Below, piece by piece: positions 53,148 through 62,574 of a stretch of 64,000 nt of DNA. The stretch covers positions 186,001 to 250,000 of the forward strand of contig NC_021280.1 of the NCBI RefSeq assembly GCF_000400935.1, read 5' to 3'. A model generated the notes under the pieces. The model was given only the letters and a program-made list of their open reading frames with translations. It ran no database searches and was not told the DNA's origin. The position numbers and the translations under genes are program-made. How positions within the stretch are numbered: position 1 is the first letter of the stretch; each line of letters starts with the position of its first letter. The stretch is from Spiroplasma chrysopicola DF-1 (GTDB lineage Bacteria; Bacillota_I; Bacilli_A; Mycoplasmatales; Mycoplasmataceae).

Positions 53148-54101
53148 ATGGTCATTTTAGCAATTGAGACAAGTTGTGATGAAACAAGTATTGCGATTTT
53201 AGAAGATGGAAAAGTATTGAGTAATGTTATTTCGTCCCAAATCGCTGAACATACAAAATTTGGTGGGGTTGTGCCGGAATTAGCATCACGCCTACATTTA
53301 AAAAATTTAAGTTATGTTTTATCACAAGCACTTCATAACGCCAAAATAGCAATCACAGAGATTAACTATATCGCATATACAGCAAGTCCTGGGTTAATTG
53401 GCGCCTTGCATATTGGTAAAGTTGCTGCTGAGACATTAAGCACTTATTTGGAAATTCCTTTATTACCTCTAAATCATTTGTCAGGTCATATTTATGGGGC
53501 CGCAATTGAACAACAATTTGAATTTCCATTATTAGCATTATTAGTTAGTGGGGGCCATACACAATTAATATTAATGACAAAACATTTAAAATTTGAAATT
53601 CTTGGTTCAACCCTTGATGACGCTGTCGGGGAATGCTACGATAAAGTTGCCCGGATGTTGGGATTAAACTATCCTGGAGGACCAGTAATTGATCAATTAG
53701 CTCAAAAGGGTGACCCTGAACGATACCAATTACCATTACCATTAAAAGATAAAAGCTATAACTTTTCTTTTAGTGGTTTAAAATCAGCTGCTGCTAATTT
53801 AATTGCTAAAATTAAAAATCGGGGCGAAGAACTGCATGTTAATGATTTTTGTGCAACTTTTCAAAAAGTTTGTGTTGATACTTTAATGCAAAAATTAACA
53901 ATGGCAATTAATGATTATCAGCCGAGAATGGTAGTTTTAGCTGGTGGTGTTTCTGCTAATCAAAGTTTACGAAAAGCATTTTTAGGGTTAGAAAACCTAG
54001 GATTACGAGCTGTTGTACCAAAATTAGAATATTGTACTGATAATGGGGCAATGATTGCGAGGTTAGGATATCAAGAAATTTTAAATAATAACAATAAATA
54101 G
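53148..54101 (+). CDS. tsaD: tRNA N6-threonylcarbamoyladenosine transferase TsaD
   Basis: 317 residues. MVILAIETSCDETSIAILED is the ASKHA start; GGVVPELASRLHLKNL, SPGLIGALHIGK, NHLSGHIYGA (metal-binding His pair), LLVSGGHTQLIL and VVLAGGVSANQSLRKAF follow. With TsaB, TsaC and TsaE it makes t6A37 in ANN-decoding tRNAs. TATAAT at 53124-53129 and GAGGTG near the start suggest its own promoter. Two RpiR-like genes follow in the same direction. Confidence 0.97.
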   Translation: MVILAIETSCDETSIAILEDGKVLSNVISSQIAEHTKFGGVVPELASRLHLKNLSYVLSQALHNAKIAITEINYIAYTASPGLIGALHIGKVAAETLSTYLEIPLLPLNHLSGHIYGAAIEQQFEFPLLALLVSGGHTQLILMTKHLKFEILGSTLDDAVGECYDKVARMLGLNYPGGPVIDQLAQKGDPERYQLPLPLKDKSYNFSFSGLKSAAANLIAKIKNRGEELHVNDFCATFQKVCVDTLMQKLTMAINDYQPRMVVLAGGVSANQSLRKAFLGLENLGLRAVVPKLEYCTDNGAMIARLGYQEILNNNNK

Positions 54102-54120
54102 GAAAAGGAGAATTATAACG

Positions 54121-54936
54121 ATGGCATCATTTCTATCGATTTTAGAAACATTTGATTCTAAAAATTTTACAAAAAAAGAAAAAGAAATTATTAAATACAT
54201 CCGTGAAAATATGCGTGATGTAACAACAATGAATATTGAGGTTTTAGCTCAAAAAGTTGATACTGGATACAGTGCAATTTATGGTTTATTAAGAAAAATG
54301 CAAATTAAAGGATATCGAGACTTTTTAATTTCAATTGCTGCGGATGTTGAAATTAAATCATTAGATATGAGTAACATGGAACAGTTAATGAAGAAAACCT
54401 ATTTTGACATTATTAATCAAAATGACACAATGATTGATAATGAATTAGTGCAACAAACTGTTAATGCTATTACTGGAGCATATCGTATTTTTGTGATTGG
54501 AATGGGAACAACAAATTCGTTATCACAAACATTAGCGTTAGAATTATATCGTTTTGGTTTTAATGCCTATAATTTAGATGAAAATGAAGAAGACTTAGTT
54601 GTTCGTGCTCGCTTTATGACAAAAAATGATTTAATTATTGCTTATTCATTATTTGGTGATAATGAAGCAGTTAATAAAGCGTTGGCAATTGCGAAAGATA
54701 ACCAAGCCACAATTGTTGCAATTTCAGGAAAAGATATGTCAAAAGTTGTTAAATTGGCTAATTGAACGCATATTATTTCAACCCCAAATCAAAAATTAAA
54801 TGACAATGAAGTTTATGTTAATAAATTATTACCTTGAATGTATTTTACAGATGATTTAATTAATCGTTTATGGTCTTCAGGCTTTGTTGATCGCGAATTT
54901 GTTTTAGCAAAACAAGAAAATCGTTGAGATTATTAA
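54121..54936 (+). CDS. RpiR-family transcription regulator 1
   Basis: 271 residues. N-terminal winged helix (SFLSILETFDSKNFTKKEKE, then DVTTMNIEVLAQKVDTGYSAIYGLLRKMQ) matches the HTH_6 domain; the C-terminal SIS sugar-phosphate domain is seen in YRIFVIGMGTTNSLSQTLAL and NDLIIAYSLFGDNEAVNKAL. Such regulators sense phosphosugars. AAAGGAG site. It begins 19 bases after tsaD and is three bases from a second, similar gene; it may control the neighbouring deoD. Target unknown. Confidence 0.9.
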
Positions 54937-54939
54937 TTC

Positions 54940-55770
54940 GTGGAAGCAATTTCAATTTTATCAAAATTATCAATGATCCAAGGTAGTTTGACCAAAAAAG
55001 AAACAAAAATTGTTAATTATCTGAAAGCAAATATTAATAACCTACGGACAATTAAAATTGAAGATTTATCAACCGCAACAGGAATTGGTTATTCGCCAAT
55101 TTATTCACTGATTAAAAAGTTGGGTTTCCAAGGTTATCGTAATTTTGTTATTGCGGTAGTTGCTGAACAAGAACGGTTAAATAATAGTAATTTAAATGCG
55201 GATGCGACTGAAAATATTTCCCAGTTTTATCATGATATTATTCAACGTAATAATCAAGTTTTTGATAAACCAGCGTTGCAAAAAATAGTTGGCTGATTTA
55301 AAAAAGCGAAAATAATTTCAATTGCTGGTTTAGGAATAGCAGAATTAGCAGCCCAAGAATTAGCGACACGGTTATTTTATTTTGGTTTTTTTGCAAATGT
55401 TTTAACGGGAACTGACGAAAATATTATTTTAAAAGCAGCGGCATTAAATGAAAATGATGTTTTAATTTGTTTTTGTTTAGACCATCATAATAGTATTTTA
55501 ATCAATGCAACAAAAGAGGCAAAAGCACGTGGGGCATATGTTATTACTGTTACTGCAAAATTAAATACTGATATTAGTCGTTATGCTGATTTAAATTATG
55601 GAATTATTACCTCGGCATTATATGATAAGAGTGAAGTAATGATTTCAAGTTTATTACCGTTAATTTATTGAAATGATACCTTGTTGCAACATATTATGAC
55701 CCTTGATAGTGATAAAGAATATCTTGATAATAAAGCAAAAATGATTAGACTTGTAAAAAAATACCGATAA
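54940..55770 (+). CDS. RpiR-family transcription regulator 2
   Basis: 276 residues from a GTG start (ATG 54973 is a possible later start). It is a paralogue of the gene just before: SLTKKETKIVNYLKANINN and TGIGYSPIYSLIKKLGFQGY align with the HTH there, and KIISIAGLGIAELAAQELAT begins an SIS domain. The GTG start aligns the SIL segments of both proteins, which supports it. The three-base gap indicates translational coupling and a possible heteromer. Three TGA Trp. Ends near a 7-bp inverted repeat before deoD. Confidence 0.88.
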
Positions 55771-55780
55771 TTCTTAAAGA

Positions 55781-55806
55781 ACTATCATTTTTTTCAACTT
55801 GATAGT
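55781..55806 (+). promoter_or_regulatory. Inverted repeat upstream of deoD
   Basis: ACTATCA (55781-55787) and TGATAGT (55800-55806) are exact complements around a T-rich spacer. No T run follows, so terminator use is doubtful; it could be an operator for one of the adjacent RpiR-type regulators or a weak transcript end. Confidence 0.3.
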
Positions 55807-55849
55807 AAAATGATATTAATAAAAATCAAATAAAGAAAGAAGGAACACA

Positions 55850-56560
55850 ATGACACCACATATTAATGCTGAAAAAAAAGATATTGCTAAAATTGTTTTA
55901 ATGCCTGGAGACCCATTACGAGCAAAATTTATTGCTGAAAATTTTTTAGATAATTTTCGATTAGTAAATGATGTTCGTAATATGTATATGTATACAGGAA
56001 CATATCATGGTAAAGAAATTACAATTGCTGGAAGTGGCATGGGTTGTCCTAGTATTGGGATTTATTCATATGAATTATTTAAGTTTTATGATGTTGAATG
56101 TATTATCCGAATTGGTTCGGCAGGAAGTTATGTTAGCGAATTAGATATTTATGATCTAGTTAATGTTACTTCAGCGTATGGGGAAAATAATTATGCTAAA
56201 ATTGTTGCTGGAATTGATGATCAAGTTCTAGAAGCATCCCAAGAAGTTGTTGATTTAATTACAACAACGGCCCAAGGGTTACAGTTAAAACTTAAGAATG
56301 CTCGTGTGCATTCTTCTGATGTTTTCTATCGTCAAAACCCTGATGATTGAAAAAAAATTAATAAAGAGTATGATGCGCTTTGCGTTGAAATGGAATCTTT
56401 CGCCCTATTTGCTAATGCTCGTGCTTTAAATAAAAAAGCTGGTTGTCTATTAACAATTTCTGACTCTTTTATTAGTGGAGTTTTAACAACCGCCGAAGAA
56501 CGCCAAAATAATTTTAAAAAAATGATGGAATTAGCATTAGAAACAATAATTAAATTTTAG
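55850..56560 (+). CDS. deoD: Purine nucleoside phosphorylase, DeoD type
   Basis: 236 residues, standard hexameric PNP. MTPHINAEKKDIAKIVLMPG, DPLRAKFIAENFLDN, GSGMGCPSIGIYSYELF, IRIGSAGSYV and the active-site EMESFALFANARALNKKA followed by TISDSFISG, with Asp of ISDS. It phosphorolyses purine nucleosides for salvage. AAAGAAGGAA site. Fifteen bases before asnS. The two RpiR-type genes upstream may regulate it. Confidence 0.97.
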
Positions 56561-56574
56561 GAAAAAGGAGAAAT

Positions 56575-57942
56575 ATGATTAAAATTGTTGATTTGTTTAA
56601 TAATAAAATAACAAGTGATGAGGTTATTAGTGTTGGGGGTTGAATTAAATCAAACCGTAATAATGGGAAGTTAGGTTTTTTAGTTCTTAATGATGGCTCG
56701 GCTTTTCAAAATGTCCAAGTTGTTTATAAACCAAGTGAAGTCGCAAATTTTGCCAAAATTGAAGGAATTAAACTTTCTTCGGCGGTCAAAGTAACAGGAA
56801 AGTTTATTTTAACTCCAACGGCAAAACAACCATTTGAAATTCAAGCGCAAGCAATTGAAATTTTAGATGAAGCAACCGAAGATAGTCCAGTCCAAAAAAA
56901 AGAACATTCATTTGAATATTTACGAGAAATTGCCCATTTACGTGCCAGAACAAATACTTTTAATGCTGTTTTCCGGATTCGTAGTAGTTGCGCTTTTGCG
57001 ATTCATGAGTTTTTTAATAAGAATAATTTTATTTATGTCCATACTCCAATTATTACAGGTAATGATGCCGAAGGAGCAGGGGAATCTTTTGTTGTTACCA
57101 CTCGCACAGATGGTAATTATGCCGAAGATTTTTTTGGTAAAAAAGCTAGTTTAACAGTTTCAGGCCAATTACATGCTGAAGGGTTTGCCCAAGCTTTTGG
57201 GCAAGTATATACATTTGGCCCAACATTCCGTGCTGAAAATTCAAATACAACAAAGCACTGTGCGGAGTTTTGAATGATTGAGCCAGAAGTAGCATTTAAT
57301 GACCTTAGTCAAAATATGGATTTAGTTGAAGAAATGATTAAAGCAATTATTAATTATTTATTTAACCATAATTTCGTTGAGTTAACTTTTTTAAATGAGA
57401 CAGTTGATAAGACATTATTAGAGCGCTTAACAATTTTGAAAGATAGCTCGTTTACTAGAATGACATATAGTGAAGCAATTAATGTTTTAACAACAGCTTT
57501 AAATAATAATCATCCTTTTGAAAACAAAGATATTTTCTGAGGAATGGACTTACAAACCGAACATGAAAGATTTTTATGTGAAGAAGTCACTAAAAAACCA
57601 ATGTTTTTAACGGATTATCCAAAAGATATTAAAGCTTTTTATATGAAAGTAAATTCGGATAATAAGACAGTTGCAGCGTGTGATTTATTGGTTCCCGGAA
57701 TTGGGGAATTAGTTGGGGGTAGTGAACGGGAAAGTAACTATGACAAAATTGTTGCTCGTTGTCATGAAATGAATGTACCAGTTGAGGAATTAACTTGATA
57801 TTTAGATTTACGCAAATATGGTTACTATAAAAGCGCTGGTTTTGGTCTAGGCTTTGAACGCCTAGTGATGTATGTAACAGGAATCTTAAATATTCGCGAT
57901 GTAATTCCGTTTCCACGGACACCAAAAAACTTATTATTTTAA
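56575..57942 (+). CDS. asnS: Asparaginyl-tRNA synthetase
   Basis: 455 residues, standard. The anticodon-binding OB-fold is at the N-terminus ([20 protein letters not shown]), then class II motifs: [15 protein letters not shown] (1), [21 protein letters not shown] (2, Trp is TGA) and [16 protein letters not shown] (3), with [17 protein letters not shown]-like [15 protein letters not shown]. The alternative AspRS is excluded by the AsnS-type GSERES and NSNTTKH segment. Ribosome site AAAGGAG. Closed by a terminator. Confidence 0.97.
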
Positions 57943-57961
57943 AATTGAAATATGTTGTAAA

Positions 57962-57992
57962 AGAATTTTATTAAATAATAAAATTTTTTTTA
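57962..57992 (+). terminator. Terminator of asnS
   Basis: AATTTTATT (57964-57972) and AATAAAATT (57977-57985) around AAAT, followed by TTTTTT. Just before the -10 of the next gene. Confidence 0.88.
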
Positions 57993-57995
57993 TGC

Positions 57996-58001
57996 TATAA
58001 T
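57996..58001 (+). promoter_or_regulatory. Extended -10 promoter of the XRE regulator
   Basis: TATGCTATAAT: TG one base before TATAAT, in the T-rich stretch after the asnS terminator. It leaves a leader of about 70 nt. Confidence 0.5.
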
Positions 58002-58078
58002 CGGTGTATTGCATAGTTAGGAACGACTTAATTACTTTGCCTTTATCTTGGGACAAAAAGGAAAGAAAGGGGATCTTT

Positions 58079-58396
58079 TTGAACGAAATTATTAAACAAT
58101 TACGGATTACACGAGGTTTGACGCAAAGAGAGTTAGCGGAGATATCAGGGTTACAGCAATCAACAATTTGTCGAATTGAAAATAATTGTTCAGCAACAAG
58201 CTGAAGTAAATTATTGGCCCTATTAATTGCGTTGAAAATTGATGTAAATGACTTTATTACAAAACTAAATTCATTTAATTCGAGAAAAGTATGTGAGTTT
58301 TTATCATTAATTATTGATAATCCTAAAATTAGAAAAGAATTGGCCAATAATCCAAAATTATTGGCCACCAAAATTTTAAGAATTTTTTCAAATTAA
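58079..58396 (+). CDS. Small XRE-family helix-turn-helix regulator
   Basis: 105 residues from a TTG start preceded by AAAGGGG. An upstream GTG at 58004 would lie on the transcript start. The HTH covers residues 4-55: IIKQLRITRGLTQRELAEIS, GLQQSTICRIENNCSATSW (Trp is TGA), SKLLALLIALKIDV. The C-terminal half (DFITKLNSFNSRKVCEFLSL) is alpha-helical and unassigned. Such small regulators often control a neighbouring gene or a mobile element; none is seen here. Its target is unknown. Confidence 0.82.
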
Positions 58397-58461
58397 AATA
58401 ATTTAAATAAATATGTAATAAGGATTTTTCTAGTTATGCAATTAGAAAAAATATGATAAAG

Positions 58462-58490
58462 ATACCCTTTTTTGTAAAGGGTTTTTTCAG
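58462..58490 (+). terminator. Terminator after the XRE gene
   Basis: ACCCTTT (58464-58470) and AAAGGGT (58476-58482) with a TTTGT loop, followed by TTTTTC. Confidence 0.88.
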
Positions 58491-58507
58491 TTTTAACCCC
58501 TTAATGT

Positions 58508-58513
58508 TATAAT
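58508..58513 (+). promoter_or_regulatory. Extended -10 promoter of the zinc-finger gene pair
   Basis: TTAATGTTATAATAAAT: TG one base before TATAAT, no convincing -35. AGGAGGA and the start codon follow. Confidence 0.5.
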
Positions 58514-58548
58514 AAATAAGATAGAGGTTTAAATACCAGGAGGAAAAT

Positions 58549-59034
58549 ATGATCTGAAATTATTATTTTATTTTTGACAGTAATGGAATTAACCAAGAAA
58601 TCCGTTGCATTTGTCGTTCAGCTGAAGATGCTGTTTTAGCTTTACAGGATTGTTATTTGGATAATAAATATAACGAAGACATTGTGAAGCAAATTTCATT
58701 TTGTTTGGTTTATAGTTATGATGATAGCAATGAAAGTTATGAATTTAGCAAACGCTTAACAGGAGAATTTATTAATAGTTTGCTATTATGTAAACAGTGT
58801 AACCGAATTAAACATAAATTAAACGCTGACAAAATTTGTTCAGAATGTGAAAATGAATTAATTGGTTTGGAAACATTTAAATGTGATTTATGTAAAAAAC
58901 AACGTTTAACTCGTGATGATTTTGCTCGTGAATTATATGGGGAATTAATTTATGAAGGTCACAAATATAAAATTTGTTTTAAATGTGCAGAACAAAACTA
59001 TCAAAAAGAACCAAAGAAAAGGGAGATGAAATAA
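58549..59034 (+). CDS. Double zinc-finger protein A
   Basis: 161 residues, not recognised. Residues 1-75 form a globular part (IWNYYFIFDSNGINQEIRC, then YEFSKRL), followed by four CxxC pairs: CKQC (about 81), CSEC (97), CDLC (113) and CFKC (141), consistent with two zinc ribbons. It overlaps protein B by one base (TAATG) and resembles it over its whole length, including YEFSK and the same pattern of CxxC pairs, so the two are tandem paralogues. No membrane segment. Function unknown; nucleic-acid or protein binding by zinc ribbons is possible. Confidence 0.82.
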
Positions 59035-59504
59035 TGAATATGCAAAAAAATTTATATGTTATTTTTTATGTTGAAGACCCCAATAAACGTCGTAGCGAAA
59101 AAGTTGTTAAAGTTTTTACAACTGCTGAACAAACAGTTAAATATTTATTAACAAAAGTAACAATTGAAGGGAAAAAGATCATCAAAGATAATCGTTGAAT
59201 TTTACAAGTCTTTAACTATATTCCTGCTGATGATCGCTATGAATTTTCAAAATGAGAAACAGCACAAGTTAAAAGCGTAGTTGGAATTTGTACTCATTGT
59301 CATGAATACTTTGCTCGGGAAAACAATTTAAATATGTGTGATAGTTGTTTTCTACAAGTTCAAAAAGGATTACAAGAATGTGACGTTTGTCATCAATTCT
59401 TTAACCCAATAGGAACAAAATTTGTTTCAAATGGGGATGTTTTTCCATCATTAGCCTGCTTAGATTGTTCAAAAGATTTAATTAAAAATTTAAAATTAAA
59501 CTAA
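59034..59504 (+). CDS. Double zinc-finger protein B
   Basis: 156 residues. The N-terminal part KNLYVIFYVEDPNKRRSEKV and PADDRYEFSKWETA (Trp is TGA) precedes CTHC, CDSC, CDVC and CLDC, four CxxC pairs as in protein A. Start ATG 59034 shares a base with the stop of A; a second ATG is two codons later. AAGGGAGA in the end of gene A is the ribosome site. The product should be coexpressed with A, possibly as a pair. No homologue is recognised; the domain arrangement is the only clue. Confidence 0.82.
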
Positions 59505-59527
59505 GAATATGGTTTACCATTTTATGT

Positions 59528-59533
59528 TATAAT
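59528..59533 (+). promoter_or_regulatory. Extended -10 promoter of the Pr6Pr-like gene
   Basis: TTTATGTTATAATAACG with TG one base before TATAAT. The ribosome site AGGAGGAG precedes ATG 59576. Confidence 0.5.
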
Positions 59534-59575
59534 AACGACAGAAATTAATATTTTAAAAAATATTAGGAGGAGCAA

Positions 59576-60442
59576 ATGTTAAAGTTAAATAATAAGATAT
59601 TATTTTGATTTAGATTAAGCGCTTTACTAGTAGTGGTATTCTTTTTAATCTCTGATCTAGTTTTAACAATTATCAACCCTGCAGGAATTAATGCTGATTT
59701 AGGATATGCAGAGCGAGTTTCTAATTACTATGCTTTTTTTACAACTCAAAGTAATTATATTGTCGCGGCTTATTTCTTAGGTTATTTATTTGAATCAAAA
59801 TTTCGTAATACGCGCCCATCAGATGTAATTAAATTAGCGGTTGTAACATACATTACAGTAACAATGCTAGTATTCTGATTTGGAATTTTTACCAATACGC
59901 AAACAAATACCTCATATAGTTCTTATGAATGAATTTCAACAATAATTTTACACTTAGTGATTCCATTCTGTATGATTTTGAGTTATATTTTAACGGCGGG
60001 AGAAAGTCAGTATAATATTCGTAACCATTATAAATTATCATTATGATTAATTTTAGCTTATCCGGTCTTATATTTTGTAGTTATTTTAATTCGAGGTATC
60101 TTCCGACAAATGGACCATCGCCCTGAAGGAACGTGGTTTCCATATTTCTTTTTAAATATTTACCAACCAAATGGGATTTTGATTTTGGCGCTAATTTTTA
60201 TTTGTATTCTTGTTTTATTTGTTGGGTTACAATATATTTATCTATGAATAAACAATATGCTATTTAGACGAAATAAAGGAGAAACCTTAAATACAACAGT
60301 TAACAAAAAGGTTTTTGGAATTAATACCAAACCATTACCAATTAAAAATGAAAAAGTATTTATTCCGGCAACATTAATAAATTTAAATAAAAGTTATGTT
60401 AAAAAAATAGCAGATAGTAAAAACGAGAAAAATGTTAAGTAA
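59576..60442 (+). CDS. Pr6Pr-family membrane protein
   Basis: 288 residues with six hydrophobic helices (first LSALLVVVFFLISDLVL near 17), and a basic tail of ~50 residues (VNKKVFGINTKPLPIKNEKV). The segment SNYYAFFTTQSNYIVAAYFL with the TTQSN motif and ILHLVIPFCMIL with a His match the Pr6Pr family of uncharacterised membrane proteins. Several TGA Trp. Strong ribosome site; separate promoter. A weaker paralogue lies at 3046-3795. No transport substrate is known. Confidence 0.82.
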
Positions 60443-60448
60443 AAATAC

Positions 60449-60476
60449 TTGACACTTTTTTTTATTTTGGTAGAAT
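60449..60476 (+). promoter_or_regulatory. Promoter of the rpsP-rimM-trmD-rplS operon
   Basis: TTGACA (60449-60454) and TAGAAT (60471-60476), spacer 16. This is the only perfect consensus -35 found here. About 60 nt of leader precede rpsP. Confidence 0.65.
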
Positions 60477-60536
60477 ATATATTGATGTTAAGTTTTATAG
60501 TTTAACAGCAGAAATTTTTTAGAAAGGATATTTAGT

Positions 60537-60833
60537 ATGGTAAAACTACGTTTAAAAAGAACAGGTAAAAAGAAAACGGCTTTTTATCGCATTGTTGCAA
60601 TTGATGCTCGTGTCAAACGTGATGGTGAATACATTGAATTAATTGGAACATATAACCCAATTAATGGTGATGTTAAAATTGATCAAGAAATTGCTTTTAA
60701 ATGACTACAAAATGGGGCGCAACCAACTGATACTGTTCGTAATTTATTAAGTAAAGAAGGTCTAATGACAAAATTACATAATGAAAAACAAGCAGTTAAA
60801 AAAGATAGTGCCAAACCAAAAAAAGGGGAATAA
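60537..60833 (+). CDS. rpsP: 30S ribosomal protein S16
   Basis: 98 residues. [40 protein letters not shown], and the following [20 protein letters not shown] (Trp is TGA) are S16. A Lys-rich tail ([10 protein letters not shown]) ends the protein. First gene of the rpsP-rimM-trmD-rplS set. Ribosome site AGAAAGGA. Confidence 0.97.
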
Positions 60834-60907
60834 CATTTAATTAAATTCATCAAATTAATTATTATTTTTTAACCAATGTTAAAGTTAATTAGAATAAGGA
60901 CATATTT

Positions 60908-61396
60908 ATGAAAAATTTAATTAAAGTTTTTACAATCAAAAAACCCCATGGCATTAAAGGGGAAGTAAAAGTCGTTGGCTTGATTAATCTTAAAACGTAC
61001 GCAACAGTTGATAATAAATTAGCTTTTATTAAAACAGGTGAAACTTTTATTCCTGTGACAGTTGTGAAAGTTTTTGGAACAATTGACAAATTAGTGATGC
61101 GGTTGAAAGAATATTGTAATATTAATGATGTTATTAAATTCCAAGGTTGTGATGTTTATTTTAAAAAAGATGATGTTGGTGATATCCCAGTCTTAACTTC
61201 GCTGATTGGTTATCAAGTAATCAAAGATGATCAAATAATTGGCACAGTAATTGACCAGTTAGAAACAAAAGCTCATCCGATTCTGCGAATTAAAGATTTA
61301 CAAAGTGATCAGATAATGTTAATCCCAATTGTCAAAGAGTATGTTCAAACAATTGATGAAACAACAAGAAGTGTAATATTAGATAAGGTGATTTAA
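60908..61396 (+). CDS. rimM: Ribosome maturation factor RimM
   Basis: 162 residues. LIKVFTIKKPHGIKGEVKVV is the typical RimM start, and GDIPVLTSLIGYQVIKDDQI plus the PRC-barrel segment HPILRIKDLQSDQIMLIPIV follow. RimM helps assemble the 30S head with S19. The stop is one base before the trmD GTG start. AAGGACA is a weak ribosome site. Confidence 0.95.
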   Translation: MKNLIKVFTIKKPHGIKGEVKVVGLINLKTYATVDNKLAFIKTGETFIPVTVVKVFGTIDKLVMRLKEYCNINDVIKFQGCDVYFKKDDVGDIPVLTSLIGYQVIKDDQIIGTVIDQLETKAHPILRIKDLQSDQIMLIPIVKEYVQTIDETTRSVILDKVI

Positions 61397-61397
61397 T

Positions 61398-62126
61398 GTG
61401 AAAAAATTTACAGTCTTAACTTTATTTCCCGAAATGTTTGAAGGGTTTGTGACAACATCAATTATTAAGAAGGCACTTGAGAGAAATTTAATTACGATTG
61501 AAATTGTTGATATTCGTAATTATAGTGTTGGTAAACATCATCAAGTTGATGATTATCAATATGGTGGGGGACAAGGAATGGTCTTAATGCTTGAACCATT
61601 GGTAAAAGCAATTCATGATCATCAAACAAGCAATAGTCTTGTAATCTTATTAACTCCCCAAGGCGAAACTTACCAGCAAAAATTGGCAGTTAATCTTGCC
61701 AATGATAGTGCTGATTTGATTTTAATTTGTGGTCACTATGAAGGTTTTGATGAACGAATTTTACATTATGTTGATTTAGAACTTTCGTTAGGAGATTATG
61801 TCTTAACGGGAGGAGAATTAGCTAGCATGGTACTAATTGATAGTATTGCGCGATTAGCAAACGATGTTATTAATCCTGATTCTCATCAAAATGATTCTTT
61901 TTCCAACGGTTTATTAGACTATCCGGTTTATACCAAACCAGTTATTTTTGAGGGTCATGAAGTTCCAGCAGTATTATTAAGTGGTCATCATCAAAATATT
62001 GCCCAATGAAGAGAATTTAAAGCTTTTGAGAAAACATTTCACAAAAGACCAGATTTATTAAAACAAAAAAAATTATCACAACTGCAACAACAATGGTTAG
62101 CAGAATTAGAACAAAAAGAAAATTAG
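61398..62126 (+). CDS. trmD: tRNA (guanine37-N1)-methyltransferase
   Basis: 242 residues from a GTG start one base after the rimM stop. SPOUT enzyme: [60 protein letters not shown] (knot, SAM binding) and [19 protein letters not shown]. It makes m1G37 that prevents frameshifts. A TGA Trp at 62007 continues the frame to the C-terminal helix domain. Coupled to rimM. Confidence 0.97.
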
Positions 62127-62142
62127 AAAGGAAACAAAGATT

Positions 62143-62505
62143 ATGAATATGCGTTTAGTAGATGAAGTAACAATCAGTCAACTTCGTAATGATTTACCTG
62201 AATTTTCATCAGGAGATACTATTCAAGTCCATTACAAGATTCAAGAAGGAAATAAATTTAGAATCCAGCTTTTTGAAGGAGTTGTAATTAAATTACAAGG
62301 TAGTGGTATTACAAAATCAGTAACAATTAGAAAAATCAGTAATGGAACTGGTGTTGAAAGAAACTTTCCAATTCATTCGCCTTTAATCGAAAAGATTAAG
62401 GTTGTTAAATATGGGAAAGTACGTCGAGCAAGAATTTACTATATGAGAGATCGTCAAGGAAAAGCTGCTCGTATTAAAGAAATTATTAATCCAAGAAAAA
62501 AATAA
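62143..62505 (+). CDS. rplS: 50S ribosomal protein L19
   Basis: 120 residues. [60 protein letters not shown] and [21 protein letters not shown] are diagnostic. L19 bridges the subunits. ATG 62143 or 62149 could start it; GAAAGGAAA is the ribosome site. The next gene is 69 bases downstream. Confidence 0.97.
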   Translation: MNMRLVDEVTISQLRNDLPEFSSGDTIQVHYKIQEGNKFRIQLFEGVVIKLQGSGITKSVTIRKISNGTGVERNFPIHSPLIEKIKVVKYGKVRRARIYYMRDRQGKAARIKEIINPRKK

Positions 62506-62574
62506 TATGTCACGATAAAGAAAAATTGCATATTATCCAACAATAATTTAATAGCACGAGGAGGTATATTAGTT

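Noticed and set aside
58004-58078. GTG start for the XRE regulator
   Set aside because: It is three bases past the -10 box; the TTG at 58079 has a good ribosome site.
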